A stretch of 64,000 nucleotides of DNA from Augochlora pura (GCF_028453695.1 NC_135778.1:31733214-31797213), one strand, 5' to 3'; shown: positions 12,640-26,089, numbered from the stretch's first letter. The notes: generated by a model not told the origin, from the letters alone. A program made the numbers and translations.

Positions 12640-14700
12640 CCAACCTACGCACATGAAATGTTTCTGTACTTGGATTTTTCGATGTCTCGCGTGATAACCG
12701 TTCCTTTTTCGTTTTCGAACTTGTTCATCGAATCTATACTATTATCTTTCATAGAATTTTTATAAAATAAATAAAATTGAATGAGAAAATCGTTTAGGCT
12801 GTTTTCTATTTAAAGATTTTACAAATTTCGATCAGTACAAGTCTATGTTTGCTTACTGGATTTGGTTGAGAATTTTTATAGAATGTTGATAATAAAGTAG
12901 AACACGAGTTACATTAAGCACGAACAATTATATACTTTTTTAAATGACCTCATTTAATGATAGACACTATTATGGTTATTATAATTCAAAAGAATTATTA
13001 TGATTATTATAATTTAAAAGATTAATTGAAAGAAACAAGATTAACATAAAAGTCTATTTTCTCTTTTAAGGATTTTAATAAATCAAATAACTTCGTTTGA
13101 TGACTTCATTGCTTCAACTTTCGCATAGTCACTTTTATTATAAATGCATAAAATCCACAGCCTAATAATGATCCATTGTATTATATTTTGCATTTTATTT
13201 ACGAGAAACTCACGATTAATTTAGTAATAAATAAAATGAGAACGGTTGGGAAAGTTGTTATCGAAGTACTTTTCGAGATTATTCTGTTACAATAATTTTG
13301 AATAAAAATAAAGTGTTTTCTAAAGATGTGAACCAAGATACAAAAATACTGTTTTCATCGTTTCTTTTTATGAACATACGACTATAGAGCTATTTAAGCT
13401 ACAAATAGATATTATTATATTTTCTTTTGATATGGTAAACTCATCTTGAAATACAACTAAAAATAAAATAATTATGTAACGAAATTTTTTGCTACGTTAA
13501 TAATTTTAGTGCACAATCATTTTTTGTTGCTTAATAGTGTTCTTCGCGCGTTATCTGATCAAGATGCTTCTTCGGACGTAATCGAAAACAGAGATAAACA
13601 TGTCTACGTTAATTTAGAGCGAGGAGCTCGTTAAATCGATTAAGAAGTCATCGTGGATCGCTGCAATTTCTTGTTCTGCGCGAACGAAAGCGCAAGATGT
13701 GAGAGTGACCCTCTTCCGCGCGCTGCTACTAGGTCGCCGAGAATTTCTCATTTAAAGAAGATGCGTTTCTCTAATTTGCTTCTTCTGCCGTAGATAATTA
13801 TTGCAACATTTATTCAAAACGATCCATGAAGAAATTTATGAGCTGAAAACATTTATGCTATGTTAGCACTGATCGAAGTAGCGAATTGAATGTACGTTCT
13901 TAATTCTATTCTCTAATTTTACAATACAGGATCGTGATATAATCTTCTTCAATTTCTCGATATCATTGAACTTGTTTTGATTTAGCGTACATTAGTTTCT
14001 TTAAATGTATTATCATTATAAAGGACATTATTAAATAATTCGGAATATTCAACATATACAATTATGGATGAGTTACTTATTTTTGTATGTAATCTTATTA
14101 TGTTCTTTGTGCTTTTAATAATGTTGCCATTTCCACAAGAGGGAATTGGTCAATTTTAACTAAGAGATTGTTATTGAATAACAATTTCGTAAGTTTCTGT
14201 ATGACGCAGACTAAATTTTGGCGAAATATTTTTTAGCTTTAAAGTGAAAATAAAGATTCACACGACGTCTTGCAGGCGTTTATATTACATTGAGTGTAGA
14301 TCTTAAAGTCTTACACGACCTACACTGAACGTTTTATTTCAGACGTATTTCGTCCTAAATGTTTTCTTTTTCAATTACATGATCCATCTATGTTTTTTGA
14401 TGTAATATTTACAGCGATATTTCTGAAACATTTTAAATGCCCTATTAAAGTATAAATAATTTAATAAAATAGTTTTCAAACGCGTCACGAATGTCCAAAA
14501 TGTAGTTTTTAAAGCGTATTTTTCTAAGTAGTGGTTAATAACAGAAGCCGGTGCTTCCCAATCACACACAAATATGTATTATTCTTATAATAACCATAGA
14601 TTAGAAAATTTCTCATTGAAGACTATAAAACGACCGATCAATCACGCCCGCAGAAATTTTCAATAATCGATTCGAAAGATCCATTTCCCCACGGTCGCGC
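12640..14700. other. AT-rich non-coding DNA with one family-B repeat copy
   Basis: No gene seen. It contains a minus-oriented copy of dispersed family B at about 13120-13180 and otherwise unremarkable AT-rich sequence. The short open frames have no domains. Confidence 0.55.
13120..13180 (-). repeat. Dispersed repeat family B, copy 1
   Basis: ATGCATAAAATCCACAGCCT is a diverged reverse complement of the family core AGACTGCAGATTTTATGCAT found at 56265 and elsewhere. Similarity appears to extend leftward into an ATTAAAGAGAA-like stretch. Limits are approximate. Confidence 0.5.
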
Positions 14701-14810
14701 GAGGGCGGCATCGTCCTCCACGCCTAATCTAGTGACATTTACCGGCGGCCGTAGTTAGATTGGTAGCCGTGGTGTCTCGCGGGGCACGGCTCGGCGAGCA
14801 TCGGCCGCTC

Positions 14811-15443
14811 AGTCAAGAAACTCGGCTGCATCGAATCAGTACGGGCGAGCGAGGTGCAAAAATTTGGTAACGAGCCAGGAGCGCGGTGCTCTCTGCTGCC
14901 TGGCAATCGGCTGTGGCCCGTACGGCGGTGGCTGGCCTCGCTAGCCCCACGGAACAGTAAAAAATCCAACGAGTGTGCACTGTGCGGCGGCCAGAAGAAA
15001 AACCCGGGGGGCCGACGATAAAAAGAGAAGAGTCGAAAGTGGTGCGGGTCGATTTTCGTGTCGGTCGGCCAGTGTTTCTCCGGCGATCGCGGGACGGAGA
15101 GACCGCAGAGGTGGAACGGGGACGGGAAAAACGAGTCCGTCTCGCTGGTTTTTCCTTCAGCACGGACGCGCGCCGCCCCTGGACCTCCCCCCTTAGCGTA
15201 TCGTCCGCCGCCGACCAACAAGAAAACCAAACGAAAAAAGAAGAAAAGGGAAAAGAAGTCGGGCTCGAATGAAATCGGGGTGCGCTGGGTGACAGTGATG
15301 AGTGTTTCTGCGTTTGTGCTCGGCATCGACACCACCATCGTCGACATTGCTGCTGCTGCTCGGTGCTTACGTGACTGTGACCGTGACTGCCGTGCCGTCG
15401 CCAGCGCGATGTGTTCCGTGAGCCCGGCCGTCGACGAGATGCA
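14811..15443 (+). other. Candidate first exon and promoter of a plus-strand gene
   Basis: This is the most GC-rich part of the window. TCAGTC at 14809 and TCAGT at 14836 match the insect initiator, and the block ends at GATGCA|GTGAGTA (donor G at 15444), a strong donor. An ATG at 15298 opens a frame of about 49 codons to the donor, and a later ATG at 15409 opens 11. Joined directly to exon 47595-47717 this phase hits a stop within 13 codons, so I infer that the exon is 5' UTR or splices elsewhere. Long open frames on both strands here (up to 295 codons on the minus strand) are compositional. Confidence 0.4.
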
Positions 15444-15596
15444 GTGAGTACAGCACCGTGGTAATGTCTTCCCGCGAAACCCGCGCATCGTGTCCGCGGA
15501 CGACCAATTACCGATCCGTCTCGTTCTTTGTTTATGTGCCGCAGATGGTACGAAGGTCGGCCCGGAAATGGGTCGAAAATCCTGATCATTTTCTTT

Positions 15597-15665
15597 TCTC
15601 TCTCTTTCTCTCTCTTGCTTTTTCACTAGCGCTCTCTCTCTCTCTCTCTCTCACTCTCTCTCCTT
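15597..15665. repeat. (CT)n microsatellite, interrupted
   Basis: Two CT-rich runs flank a short unique piece. It lies about 150 bases inside the putative first intron and produces a long low-complexity open frame rich in Leu and Ser that should not be read as a gene. Confidence 0.9.
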
Positions 15666-17035
15666 CTTCTTCTGTCTCGTTATCGTGGCGCTGGCGTTCG
15701 CTCGTCCGCTCCTGGGGACACGTTCTTTTGTTCCGTGGCCCCGGTGTAAATATTTTGGACGTCGAACCGGAAATGGGGCCGCCAACACTCCCGGGTACTA
15801 TCGCGGTTAATTACCTACGGGTATCGATTCGTAGGAAAATCGACCGAGAATCGTGCGATCGAGGAGGACAGACGATTCCGTTGACGTCAGGAGAGACTGA
15901 CCGTTGGTTTTTGCTTATGCAGTTGGAATTATTCGAAGGGGTCTCTCATCTGTTGGCCGAGCTAGAAGGATCCTCGGTCCGGGATTTCGTACCGGCTTGG
16001 TACCCGGGGAGAGGCTGCAGTGGTTAGCGAGTTAGGTTTTTCGACGTGGTCGCTGCGCAATAAAGGCGGCTCGAGGCGACGGTTAACATGGAGGCTCGTC
16101 CCGACGGGCACGTTCGGCCTGAACGACGAAAAGGGGCTTTCCGATCGGGACACTCGGCACTGCGACGCGTTTCCCATTTCCGGTTTCGTCTCGCGTGCTC
16201 CTGCTCGAAGCCGTACAGTCTGCGACAACACTGTAAGACGGTGTAATAAAACCATACAAAGCTGCAGGAGAAAACTTCGTTCTTTTACGTATCGTCTACG
16301 TCACCGTTTGCTCAAAGAGACTTTCGTCAGCATCGCGGTATAATTAACGAGAACTAAACCGATCTTTGCCCTACTGCAAATCGTTATCGCAACTCTCCTG
16401 ACGTTTTTTTCAATAATTCACTCTTCCCGTTCACATTATTAGATTCAGATTAGATATTTATCTTTGTTTGGGTGTTGAACGTTTACATGTTTCACTCTAT
16501 TACATCGTGTTCACAATATCTATTAATAAGGTTGTACTTAACACCTAGTATTCCACCGTTTCATATACAATGTACCTTCGCTAGTATTGCTCGACTCTCA
16601 ACCATTGTCGCAAAGCATGTATTCTTCATTTGTAGCAAAGGATACCTTAACTGTATATATTGATGTAGTATATACACAAGTAAATATATTAGGAAGTTAG
16701 AGGAGAAAAGCATAACGTAATCTTTATTACATAGACAGATTGAACAACATGGGATGGTAATTTCTATTGATATATTTTATACTGAACGGGCAATATAATA
16801 ATAATCACGAACGCGTGCTACGGCACATTTAGACAAGTTTAGGAATCTAGAACTGTTGCAACTAGACGGCGAACCTTCAGACGAAATAAAGATTGCTTGC
16901 ATCGATTCGAAGAAACAGAAATGTAGTACAAATAAACTGTTCCCTTGAATAACTCTGTTAACTTGAAGATGGTGTGACAATGTTATTAAATTCTTTTTAT
17001 GTGGTCGCAATTTTATATTTCAACTAGCCATTTTT

Positions 17036-17090
17036 ACCGTGAACACATAATCCCGCGGTCTAGTCATAATATAGGTTCAAGTACTTGAGA
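17036..17090 (-). repeat. Dispersed repeat family B, copy 2
   Basis: ACATAATCCCGCGGTCTAGT followed by CATAATATAGGTTC is a diverged reverse-strand copy of the family B core. It is the most divergent member I accepted. Confidence 0.4.
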
Positions 17091-17321
17091 CAGCTATAAT
17101 GCACTTCTATTCTGAATTACGAAGAACCTAAGAGCAGGACTATAGTAGTTTAAGTTAAGGTTCTTGCATTAGCTCTCGTTTATGTAGGTTCTATAATTTG
17201 TTGCTTTTGCCGATTGTACTGAGTATGGATTGTCTTTTCGAGATATTTACTAGTCAATAGAATAGCGGGAGTTAACAGTGTCTCTTCAAGCTTCGCATAA
17301 AATATTGCGAAGAGGATAATT

Positions 17322-17416
17322 ACATATTTTACGGAACAATGGTTGACATATTTTGCAGAATATGATTAACATATTTTAGAGAATAACGATTAATGTATTT
17401 TACAAAATAATAACAT
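17322..17416. repeat. 24-bp tandem repeat, four copies
   Basis: ACATATTTT or a one-base variant recurs at 17322, 17346, 17369 and about 17393, each followed by A-rich sequence of the type ..GAATA.GATT. The period is 23-24 bases. The right copies are more degenerate. Confidence 0.65.
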
Positions 17417-18224
17417 AATCACTGGAAAAAATTTCTATGACATTAGGAAGAGATTGCGTTGTATAATTATTTAAAATACATTTTTCGAGAATTTAATTCC
17501 GTTTGGTCGTCGAAAAACAACAATTTTACGGGGAACGGAGCCATCTTGGTGTAGACGTTGAGTTCTGCGCTGCTGGCACGGCAGAGAAAAGTAGAAGCCG
17601 GAATACAATCAAAGCCTTAAGACAGTTTAGCGAACAATACAAAGTTCAAAACATTTAAAAATCGTAAATTGTTTAGAAATATGCTAATAACTAACAACCG
17701 TAAACAAGCGCGATTATGCTTCGCCGATCAACAAATTCATTCGCATAGAAGACGGAAAAGTGTGATCCTTTCCGGCGAGGTTTAGAGGTTTCAAGGAAAC
17801 CGCAATTAGAATGGAATAAATAGACGCTTAGGGTATTACGGTATAAATCAATCATAGTAGAATAAACGTAGACATGATCAACAAAAAACTAACGATTTTG
17901 ACAAAAACTCGTTCCGTATCTCATACATAGTTTAGTCTTGATTTCAGACAAGTACTTTCGTCGTTGTAATTTGTATAGTTATAAACTACAATTTTCTGGT
18001 AAATAATTTCTCACGCCGTGAACAGTAATACTATACAAACTAGAAGCATAAATTATTTCTCATATATGTTTTGCAACTGAGAATCTATTTAAATCACGAG
18101 AACTAATTAGAAACATAAAACACGAGAGCTAATTAGAAACACTTTCTTCTCTTTAATGATTTTATTAGAACCGGAAGTAAAATATCGATATTAATTAATT
18201 CTTGCAATATCATTATTTCTTTAA

Positions 18225-18290
18225 ATTTTGCCATTAAATGTATAAAACCCGCAGTCTGTTCATAATGTAGATTGCTGTACGGTTATAGGC
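18225..18290 (-). repeat. Dispersed repeat family B, copy 3
   Basis: ATGTATAAAACCCGCAGTCT followed by GTTCATAATGTAG is the reverse complement of the family B core with a few substitutions. Confidence 0.55.
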
Positions 18291-21289
18291 GGTGTCTTCT
18301 AGTATTGTCGCGTATCATGGATGCCTCCCTGCCGACGGAGCTGGATAGAGTTTCCAGAGAAATTAGTTTACTTGATGTTTTACGCGCTCGATGCTAGGCA
18401 GATGGTACGAAGTAATATTCCAGCCGCTTTGAAGGACGTTCCAAGGAAGTCTTCACTCTATTTGATTAAACCTGCATTGCCGACTTTGTTCGATACGTTT
18501 TTATCGCCTTTCGAAAGATTTGTAATGCTTATTTTTGGCTGGCAACACGGCCAGCAGGTTTTCCGGTCGATTCTATGCCCATAAATAATTTTAGTAAGTC
18601 AAATTTCATTTCGTATTTTGCGAAGGTAAATTGCAAAATTAGACTTCAGCCATTAGGATTTTTATGTAATGCGTGTATGACTACGTACTGTTGTAAATAA
18701 CAGACAACGGATTTTTTTTTCATTTGTGACAAAATTGAAGAACTATAGAACCGATTATGAATATTTAGCAGTGTAGATATACTAATATCGATGTGTTAAA
18801 CTTATTAAAGCAAAAATGCCACTTTCAAATTAATGTTGTCCTTTGCTGCATCAAATGCAGAATATTTTCATTCTGCATAAAGATTCGTAGACCAGTAATT
18901 ACGTATCCGATGCATGCATCTGAAATTCCAAGAAATTAGTGTAAATTCAAGAGGGTATAGTATCGCACGCATATTTGATATATTATTTAAATACGCATGT
19001 TATTTTATCTGATAACTATTTGAGATAATTATGACGTTAAATTTAATGACTGGAGCTGGTTTTCATCTTTCTAAAGTAATTGTTGTGAACATTTCATGAA
19101 ATAATACCGGTTGTTCATTATTATTTTCAGCATTACTTCCTCTGGCTAATCTGAAATAAAGAAATGACGAAATTATTATTTCATCGTCTTCCCTTGAATG
19201 AATCGGTATTATTTTTGTTTTCGAATAACGATAGAGTAAATAACGGTTTGAAATAAATTCTTTCAAATAGTTATTTGCCAATCGTGTTCCAATTTATTCA
19301 GATTTACTTCTAACAATGGCAGACGACAATTCACTTATACCGACAAACGCATCAAACGCATTCGTTTGCTTTAAGCAGTTGCGTTTGAACCATCGAGATG
19401 CATTGAAAATAGAAAACGGAACGAAGTGTGCATTATGTATTACTTGAAAGAATATTTTCACCGGCGCTGCCTGCGGGCGTGTTCCATACACGGCCATGAC
19501 GTGTCGCGCCAGTTGGAAACAAAAGCCCTAACGGAATTGGTAATTTGAACATTTCACCCTCCAGTTCAGCTTCGAGGGGTTGCCGCTGATTATCGATAAG
19601 TTATCGATCACTTATTGATAGTCAACGATATCGTCAATACTACATCAAAAAAGCGTATAGAAAGAATAGGTGTGACCGACAGGAAACGTAATTTGCAAAA
19701 AATATTATCGTTGAATTTTAGTTGTTGCATCTTCCGCAACGATTTCGCAATGATTTTTTTGTTGATCATTTTGAAGATTATTTGGAGGGTAACCTTGTTT
19801 CTTCGAATGGAAACCTATATTTCTGTTTACAGATTCTTACTCCATGCATCAAATTTTATCTTAAAAGGATAAAATACAAAATTAGAATAAAATAAAATAA
19901 ATTTTAAAGCGATCGACAAAAAAAAATAAATAAAATAGCTGCTCCTGGAAATCGAGTAACTTTCGTAGTCAATATTCTTCTAAAAAACCTGTTGTTTTCA
20001 AGATATTTAAATTTAAAGTTTTCAGAATAAAGAGCATGTTTTTATAATACCGTCATCGAAACATAACAATTATAATTCATTGGATTTTCGTCAATAAATC
20101 ATTTTCTTATCTAATATTTAATTGCAGTTATCTCACAGTTCTCGAATATTAATTACTGTTTACTTGAAGCTCGATTAGCTCGAACTTATCGAAGAACAAT
20201 TTCGATAATGTCGGCACGATACACCATGGCAACGGTGATAGTTCTTTTTTAAAAAAAGAAAATAATCATGGTCAGCATCCTAAACCGATAAGTCAAAAAT
20301 AACCGTCTGATAATTCTCGATAAGAGCAATATGTAAATAATCGGCGACGCTTCAGACCAGCGGAACACCGAGTCACTGAAAATCGCCGTTTTAGGATCGT
20401 CGGAACAGCACAATCTCATATTAGGGACGAGCGAATCGTGCATAAGAAAGGTCGATTCTGAATCACAGTGACAAAGATCGATTTAATAGAACATTGAACC
20501 TTGAAAAATAAGTTTAAAAAGTATCGATCGGTAATCGAAGTATACTATTTAGTATACTAGTTCTTGGCGTTATGGTTACGTTAAATTGAAAATAGATTCA
20601 GAACTAAAATTTAATTCGACTGATTTTAAATAGAATAGCATCATTTATAATAAATTTGTATTATAAATTTAAATTATGGCGAATTTTTAATTCGAATTGG
20701 AGCATACATTTTAGATGACGATTGCTTTTTAATTGAATTTTAAATTATAATGGATTCTTGATTAAACTGCAGAGAAAATGTTTAAACTTCAATATTTTCG
20801 ATCAATTTAAATTAACTTAAAATTGCAGGATAAAATTAATTCTATACTGTCATAAAAAATTTATCTGAAGCGAATTTTATAAATTCATTTCAGAGTAAAT
20901 CTTTAATATGAATTTGACACATAATTCATATTTAGTAGAAGCGTCATTTAATTGATTTTTAATAGGGCTAATATATCAATTCCAACGAATTTTGATGTGT
21001 TTAGTGTGTCTAAATTGTAATTATTTAAAAAAAAATCGAGAATTCAGAAAAATCGATTCAAACTGATCCCTCCCTAGTTCATGCTCGTTTTCGTAGGGAC
21101 GTGTTCAGCCCAGTGCGTTTTTATCGGTAGATTGTGGTGACTATATCTCGAGGATGATTCTCGGCTACGTTGCGACCTAGGGAAAATGATCGAATTAGTC
21201 AGGTGTGAAAATCGAACGACTATACTCGATCGTCGGGAGCCGATCGAATTATGATAATATTGGGAGCAGCGCGATGGTAGTGATGCGGT

Positions 21290-21560
21290 CGCCGCGGAAC
21301 GTGCACCGGCATACGTGTTTACACGGGAGTCACGTACCCGGGGAATTCTGTAACGCTGGTTGGTCTTGCGACGATTGAAGGCGGCTCAAGAAGAACGCGC
21401 GCGCGTACGTGTGCGTCTGTGTCGGTTCAGTCGCTGAACTGACTTCGGCAGTAGTTTTGAAGATTAGACTGGTTCCTCTTGGAACTGCACGTGTATACGT
21501 GTAGACTCTACGCTGCGGAGGAGCCAGTGAACGAGCCGCGTTACCAGATGCAAACGTAAC
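21290..21560 (+). promoter_or_regulatory. Candidate alternative promoter and 5' exon, plus strand
   Basis: A CpG-rich island interrupts AT-rich DNA. TTCAGTCG (initiator A at 21429) lies in the small palindrome GTTCAG-TCG-CTGAAC, followed by GC-rich sequence typical of a 5' UTR. I could not place a convincing donor; AAC|GTAACA near 21556 is weak. It may equally be an enhancer. Confidence 0.3.
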
Positions 21561-21831
21561 ATTGATTTCCTCGTCTGCGAGGATTCTGGGGATAACAAAT
21601 TACTATGTCTAAGTTTTAACTGACATCGCGTACAGTTTCAGTTTTTTCACTTGTTTATGCGGCTTACCTGCGAACTTTAGTTAGTTTTAAATTCTACTGG
21701 TTAAATTTTGAGGTATTAATTAATGACTATTTATAGTAGTTCAAGGGAAGTAATTAAAATAAGTATCGTTACATCGGGATTTGTATTTATTGCGCAATAT
21801 TGTTTGCAATACTTCAAACATTTTCACGAAT

Positions 21832-21852
21832 TATATATATATATATATATAT
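21832..21852. repeat. (TA)n microsatellite
   Basis: About ten uninterrupted TA units in AT-rich intronic DNA. Confidence 0.9.
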
Positions 21853-24010
21853 GAAATAAAATATATATTTGTTTGTACGAAACTATATGTCACACAAAAT
21901 CGCTTATTATACAAATAAACATAATAACGACATTTACGAAACTTCAAAACTTTTAACTAATTAGTCCCTAATTAGTTACTTAATTAGTACAAAGTAAGTA
22001 ATTCAAACTATTAAAATTTCTTCAGGGTTTACATTCATTAGAAAATTGCAGACATTCTGAAGAATTGTTCTCCGAAAACAAAATAATAGATTTACTCAAT
22101 GCGTAAAACTCCGTCATACTGTGTGGTTGTATTTCCTTTTTTAATGACAGTTTTATTAATTACTCAGGGAATTCGTTGACGTATTTTTCAAATATAGCAA
22201 ACAAGCGTGTCATTAATTTTCCCGTGTTTCCCCAAGCCAGATTGTGTTGTCGATAAAAGACATACATGCATTTTAGGATAGCTCGCAGTGCGATAGATCG
22301 CTCTATGAATATATGATGCCGAACGGAGGTACATACGCTTCCGATTAATTGCGATTAGAATTCCGATGTGATACCTATCCGCGGCGTGCGTTATTTCCCG
22401 GAAGTGCTTCGGCAGATACCCGATGGCGGAGCTCACCGACGGTCCTGTCGTTTTCGTTTTCGACAAAACCGATCGAAGGGAGTCGCGTGTTCCGCGGAGA
22501 TTCGCCAATCTATGAAATTGATAGCCACTTGCGCGTTACGTAACACGTCGTGCAGAACCGCGGGAATCCGAAGGCGATTAGACGTTATTTTTCGCAGGCA
22601 TCCTTAACTCATTAACTAAATAGGGAGTAACGGTCGTGCGCTGCGTGTAGTGGCGGCGGTGACGTGTACGGCCGTACCGGAGGGGAAAGCAGATTTTCGA
22701 GCCGCCATGTTGCCTACTCGGAAAATCGCTGTTTCTGGTGTCTCCACGGCGACGTGGTTTGCGACCGTTTTCCACCATTTTCATACTTCGGGTTCGCATA
22801 ATTATACGGCGCGTCAGCATTCGTTTCTCGTTCGCAGAATTTTCTGACGGGGACAGAAAGTTCCGGGACAGGTTTCGAGAAACTTCTGTGCGATAAAATT
22901 TCCCGCCATTTCCAGGAATAGTCGTTTAAATAGAATATTATATCCGCCGTCCGCTGAAGCAATAAGGTAGCAAATTATTTGTTAAATAGTTGTGATTAGA
23001 TTGCAGATTTTATGCATTTATAGGAAAAATAAGTGGTCGAAATATAAAATTGTGCAGACGTACGAGGAATTTCATAATTCTGCTTTTTTCTTCAACTTAT
23101 CGAAATTATTAAAAGAAGCAATTTATTTTTATCGAGCCACTGCTTCCCATAAACATGCTGAAAAAATTTTATTTTCGTAAAAAATTAAGAACACGTATTA
23201 CAAATGAATTGTCTATATTATAATATCGTTTTATGTAGTGCGCACGACAAATAACAGAAATAAAACAGATACAAAAATATAGAAAGTACAGAAATAAATA
23301 CAAAAATTAACAAATTAGAAAAAAGTGAAATTAATATTTTCGTTGATCGATATTTTCAATTACAGCTAAAGACAAATTTATTTGAAAAGTCGAATTAGTG
23401 AGGTTTGAAATTAACTTCTAAATAAAACTGCAAAAATACCGGAGCGCGGAGGATATAAAATACCCTAGAATTCCTAAGGTGGTTGAAATATTAAAAGGCA
23501 TTTAGGAAAATAGCGAGAATTTCATCTCGGGTACTAAATCTCCATATCCGCAAATGCGTTCCAGGGAGAAAAATAAAAGTCGAAACGTGCACCTTACCGG
23601 TTGAATATGCTGCAGACATAATCTACTGGAATTATATATGAATAATGTAATGGGGGATTAAGGGTGCTTTCGTTCTCGTGTGTCGTTCGTTGCGTTTTCT
23701 ACTTCTCTAGTAATCCGGATCTTGCGGCCTGGAAATGTTAGATACTTTTAATTTCATTGTCGTTTCCAGGAGGTTGTTAGTACCTTTTTCTTTGTTGCTT
23801 TCTTCCTTGGTACTCTTCGATGCTGTCACCGTTATAGTCGTTTGTAAAATCTCTAGGGTAAACGTTCCAATTTCCATGCTTTCGAGCAAATTTTTGCTTT
23901 ATTGGAACTGCTGTTGAACATTCTAATTTTCACTGAATGCGTTAAAAATGTATTCTGATTTTTCAGAAATGTCGGTTTTCAAAAATATATTCTTTTGCGC
24001 GAGAATAATT
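21853..24010. other. Non-coding DNA with a GC-rich island
   Basis: AT-rich flanks surround a CpG-rich island at about 22.3-22.9 kb in which all six frames are long and none is recognisable. A family-B copy starts at 22990. No paired splice sites were found. Confidence 0.5.
22990..23060 (+). repeat. Dispersed repeat family B, copy 4
   Basis: GATTGCAGATTTTATGCATT, then TATAGGAAAAATAAGTGG, closely matches the copy at 56265. Similarity may extend to about 23130 through an ATTATTAAAAGAAG-type stretch. Confidence 0.65.
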
Positions 24011-24020
24011 GGTCATTTAA

Positions 24021-24223
24021 CACTCTTAGTACCGGCCAAAAGAGTCTGTATCTGAGCAAAATGTTTAAACCTCGTTTGACGAAGTTTGACAAAGTTTTGG
24101 AAAGAAATTGCAAGAATTTTGAAAAGCCTGATAAATAACAAATTCAAAAAGGCAGAAGAAATAGGAAATGAAATTGTTGTTTAATAAAAATATTAAGAAA
24201 ACTATCTTTCGGTACTAAGAGGG
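24021..24223. mobile_element. piggyBac-type MITE (203 bp) flanked by TTAA
   Basis: The termini CACTCTTAGTACCGG (left) and CCCTCTTAGTACCGA (reverse complement of the right end) match at 13 of 15 positions. They are flanked by TTAA at 24017-24020 and 24224-24227. TTAA target duplication with C-rich termini is characteristic of the piggyBac superfamily. There is no coding capacity, so it would be mobilised in trans. Confidence 0.75.
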
Positions 24224-24227
24224 TTAA

Positions 24228-25710
24228 TAGTGTTTTTAATCAGAAAAATAAAGGTGTTTCGTGCCCGAAGCTGCCGTAACGAACCTTTCAATCATTTTTA
24301 TTAAATATTATTTTTTACCAAAGGGGTTTTACGTCATCTTTTAATGATTCTTAATAAAAACTATCTCATATATTCTATGTTTTTTTTTATATAATCACTT
24401 CTCCACTTTTGCTGTAGTAGTCACAAATTTAATTTGGTATTTCAGATTTATTTAATATAATATAATGTATGTAATATAATGTAATATAATGTAATGTATG
24501 TAATATAATGTAATGTATGTTAAATTGATTAATACAAAATATCGGTGAACATGGCGTTACGATGCGGTACGCGAGTAGCCACGAGAAAAGAATATTATTT
24601 CGGCGCGCATCGGTTGAGAACCGCTGAGCAACGACCAGTCAGATTAGATATCTGAATGTTGAATGTATCGGCGTGGATATGTTAACACCGTGCAGCCACA
24701 AAGAATATCGTCCCTCTTTCAAGAACACGCTGGCGATCGTTAAACGTCTTTTTGCTCGCTGCGCGGGCATAAGACGATAGTATTATTGCGTGATGAGAGA
24801 TTGAGATAGATAATCATCTTGGTCTACTCGGACTGCGAGCAGGGTCCGTTGGGAATGTGGAATTATGTTAGAGAATTTCAACATACGAATAATCCTGCAA
24901 AATCATAAGAAATTCCTGTCGAAAATTATCCCCGGCGATTAGGGAAGAATCAAAACGGAACGAATACAATTTTGTTACTTTCGTGAAAAGAGTTCATTGT
25001 GCCGTCTAGTGATTTCAAACACATAAATTAGTAGCTAGTAACGTTGTTTAAATGTTTACGAATAAAAAAGAATTACTATTCCTTAGAAATCTTAAAGAAA
25101 ATCGAAAAGACTCGAAGAACTCGATGATACGGAAACGTTCGCCGAAGAAAATTCCTCGGATTAGCAATTTTTAGAAAAATCCTTGAAAACGATGATGGAT
25201 AGTCTCTGGAAGTCGTGAGAAGTCGACAAATACTTACTAAATAACTTAGAAAACTTAACGAGTCCTTGAAAATCGACGAGAAATCATAAAATGATCCAGT
25301 GACTTTCATGGATATTTTTAGATACCACGAAAGAGACAATAATTAGAGACTCAAAAATCATGAAACAATTATAATTAAATATCCCAAAAACACGAATTAA
25401 CGTTTAGAAAGACGAAACAAACACTAGACGATTCGGTGAGCGGAAAATCCATCTTGAATCTCACACGGATTAGACCGAACTCGGTCCTGACAGGAAAAAG
25501 TGGTCAACAATAACGATACGGGTGTGATGCGGGTGTAATTAACAAAATCAAATCGGCTCGTCGGGAATTAGGCTCAATCGTCACTGGGGTGCGGAATGGA
25601 AAACTCAACAAAAGGGTCCCAGCGAAAGGGGCCCGGTGTCTGGCTATTAGGTTTCTCGACGACCGTGAAACGCCTTGGAAGATCAAGACATGACGACAAT
25701 GGTCGGGGGG
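24228..25710. other. Non-coding DNA up to the first assembly gap
   Basis: AT-rich with a short GTAATATAAT-type simple repeat at 24451-24520 and a CpG-richer patch at 24.55-24.85 kb. No gene recognised. Confidence 0.5.
24451..24520. repeat. AT-rich short tandem repeat (TAATATAATG / TAATGTATG)
   Basis: Alternating TAATATAATG and TAATGTATG words repeat several times with irregular order. Confidence 0.8.
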
Positions 25711-25810
25711 NNNNNNNNNNNNNNNNNNNNNNNNNNNNNNNNNNNNNNNNNNNNNNNNNNNNNNNNNNNNNNNNNNNNNNNNNNNNNNNNNNNNNNNNNN
25801 NNNNNNNNNN
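25711..25810. other. Assembly gap (100 N)
   Basis: Exactly 100 N follow a run of six G. Fixed 100-N gaps are usually placeholders of unknown size. The G run suggests sequencing failed at a poly-G tract, like the 16- and 23-base tracts found elsewhere in the window. Reading frames crossing it are meaningless. Confidence 0.95.
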
Positions 25811-26089
25811 TACAGGGTAGTCGAAGAGAAAAGGCATTGGCTGTGGCCTGTAAAAGCCGATTTTTCGAGCGGATTCTCGCGCTGCGGTGGAAATAGGTTG
25901 AGCGCCACTCGGCCTGGAGGACCGCCTAGTTTTTGTCGGCATCGATTTGTCGAGAAGGCGTACTACGTGGATCGGTCCGCGAAACCCGGACAAACAAGGA
26001 CGCATCCGACGCGCCCGCAGATTTCGTCCCTCTTCCTAGGGATTTTTTTGCTTCGATACCAATATGGAGCTCCGGTGATAGCTTCGGCA

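Larger units (their letters stand above)
15666..21250 (+). other. Probable first-intron DNA, no exon recognised
   Basis: CpG-rich until about 16.3 kb, then AT-rich. It contains family-B copies at about 17036 and 18225 and a 24-bp tandem array at 17322-17416. An 87-codon frame at 18321-18584 is followed by a donor-like GTAAGTC at 18594, but I could not find an acceptor or a recognisable domain. Confidence 0.5.

Noticed and set aside
14739..15626. 295-codon and 258-codon minus-strand open frames
   Set aside because: They overlap long plus frames in the most GC-rich segment of the window, have no recognisable domain, and lie on a probable 5'-UTR/promoter island where stops are rare.
15458..16027. 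189-codon plus-strand frame
   Set aside because: Its core is the translated CT microsatellite (Leu/Ser runs). The rest is unrecognised and follows a splice donor, so it is intronic.
18321..18600. Possible exon ending at the GTAAGTC donor (18594)
   Set aside because: The open frame ends before the donor and no acceptor with a matching phase was found.
25574..26005. Open frames spanning the N gap, and likewise at 41288-41813
   Set aside because: Translation through 100 N is meaningless.
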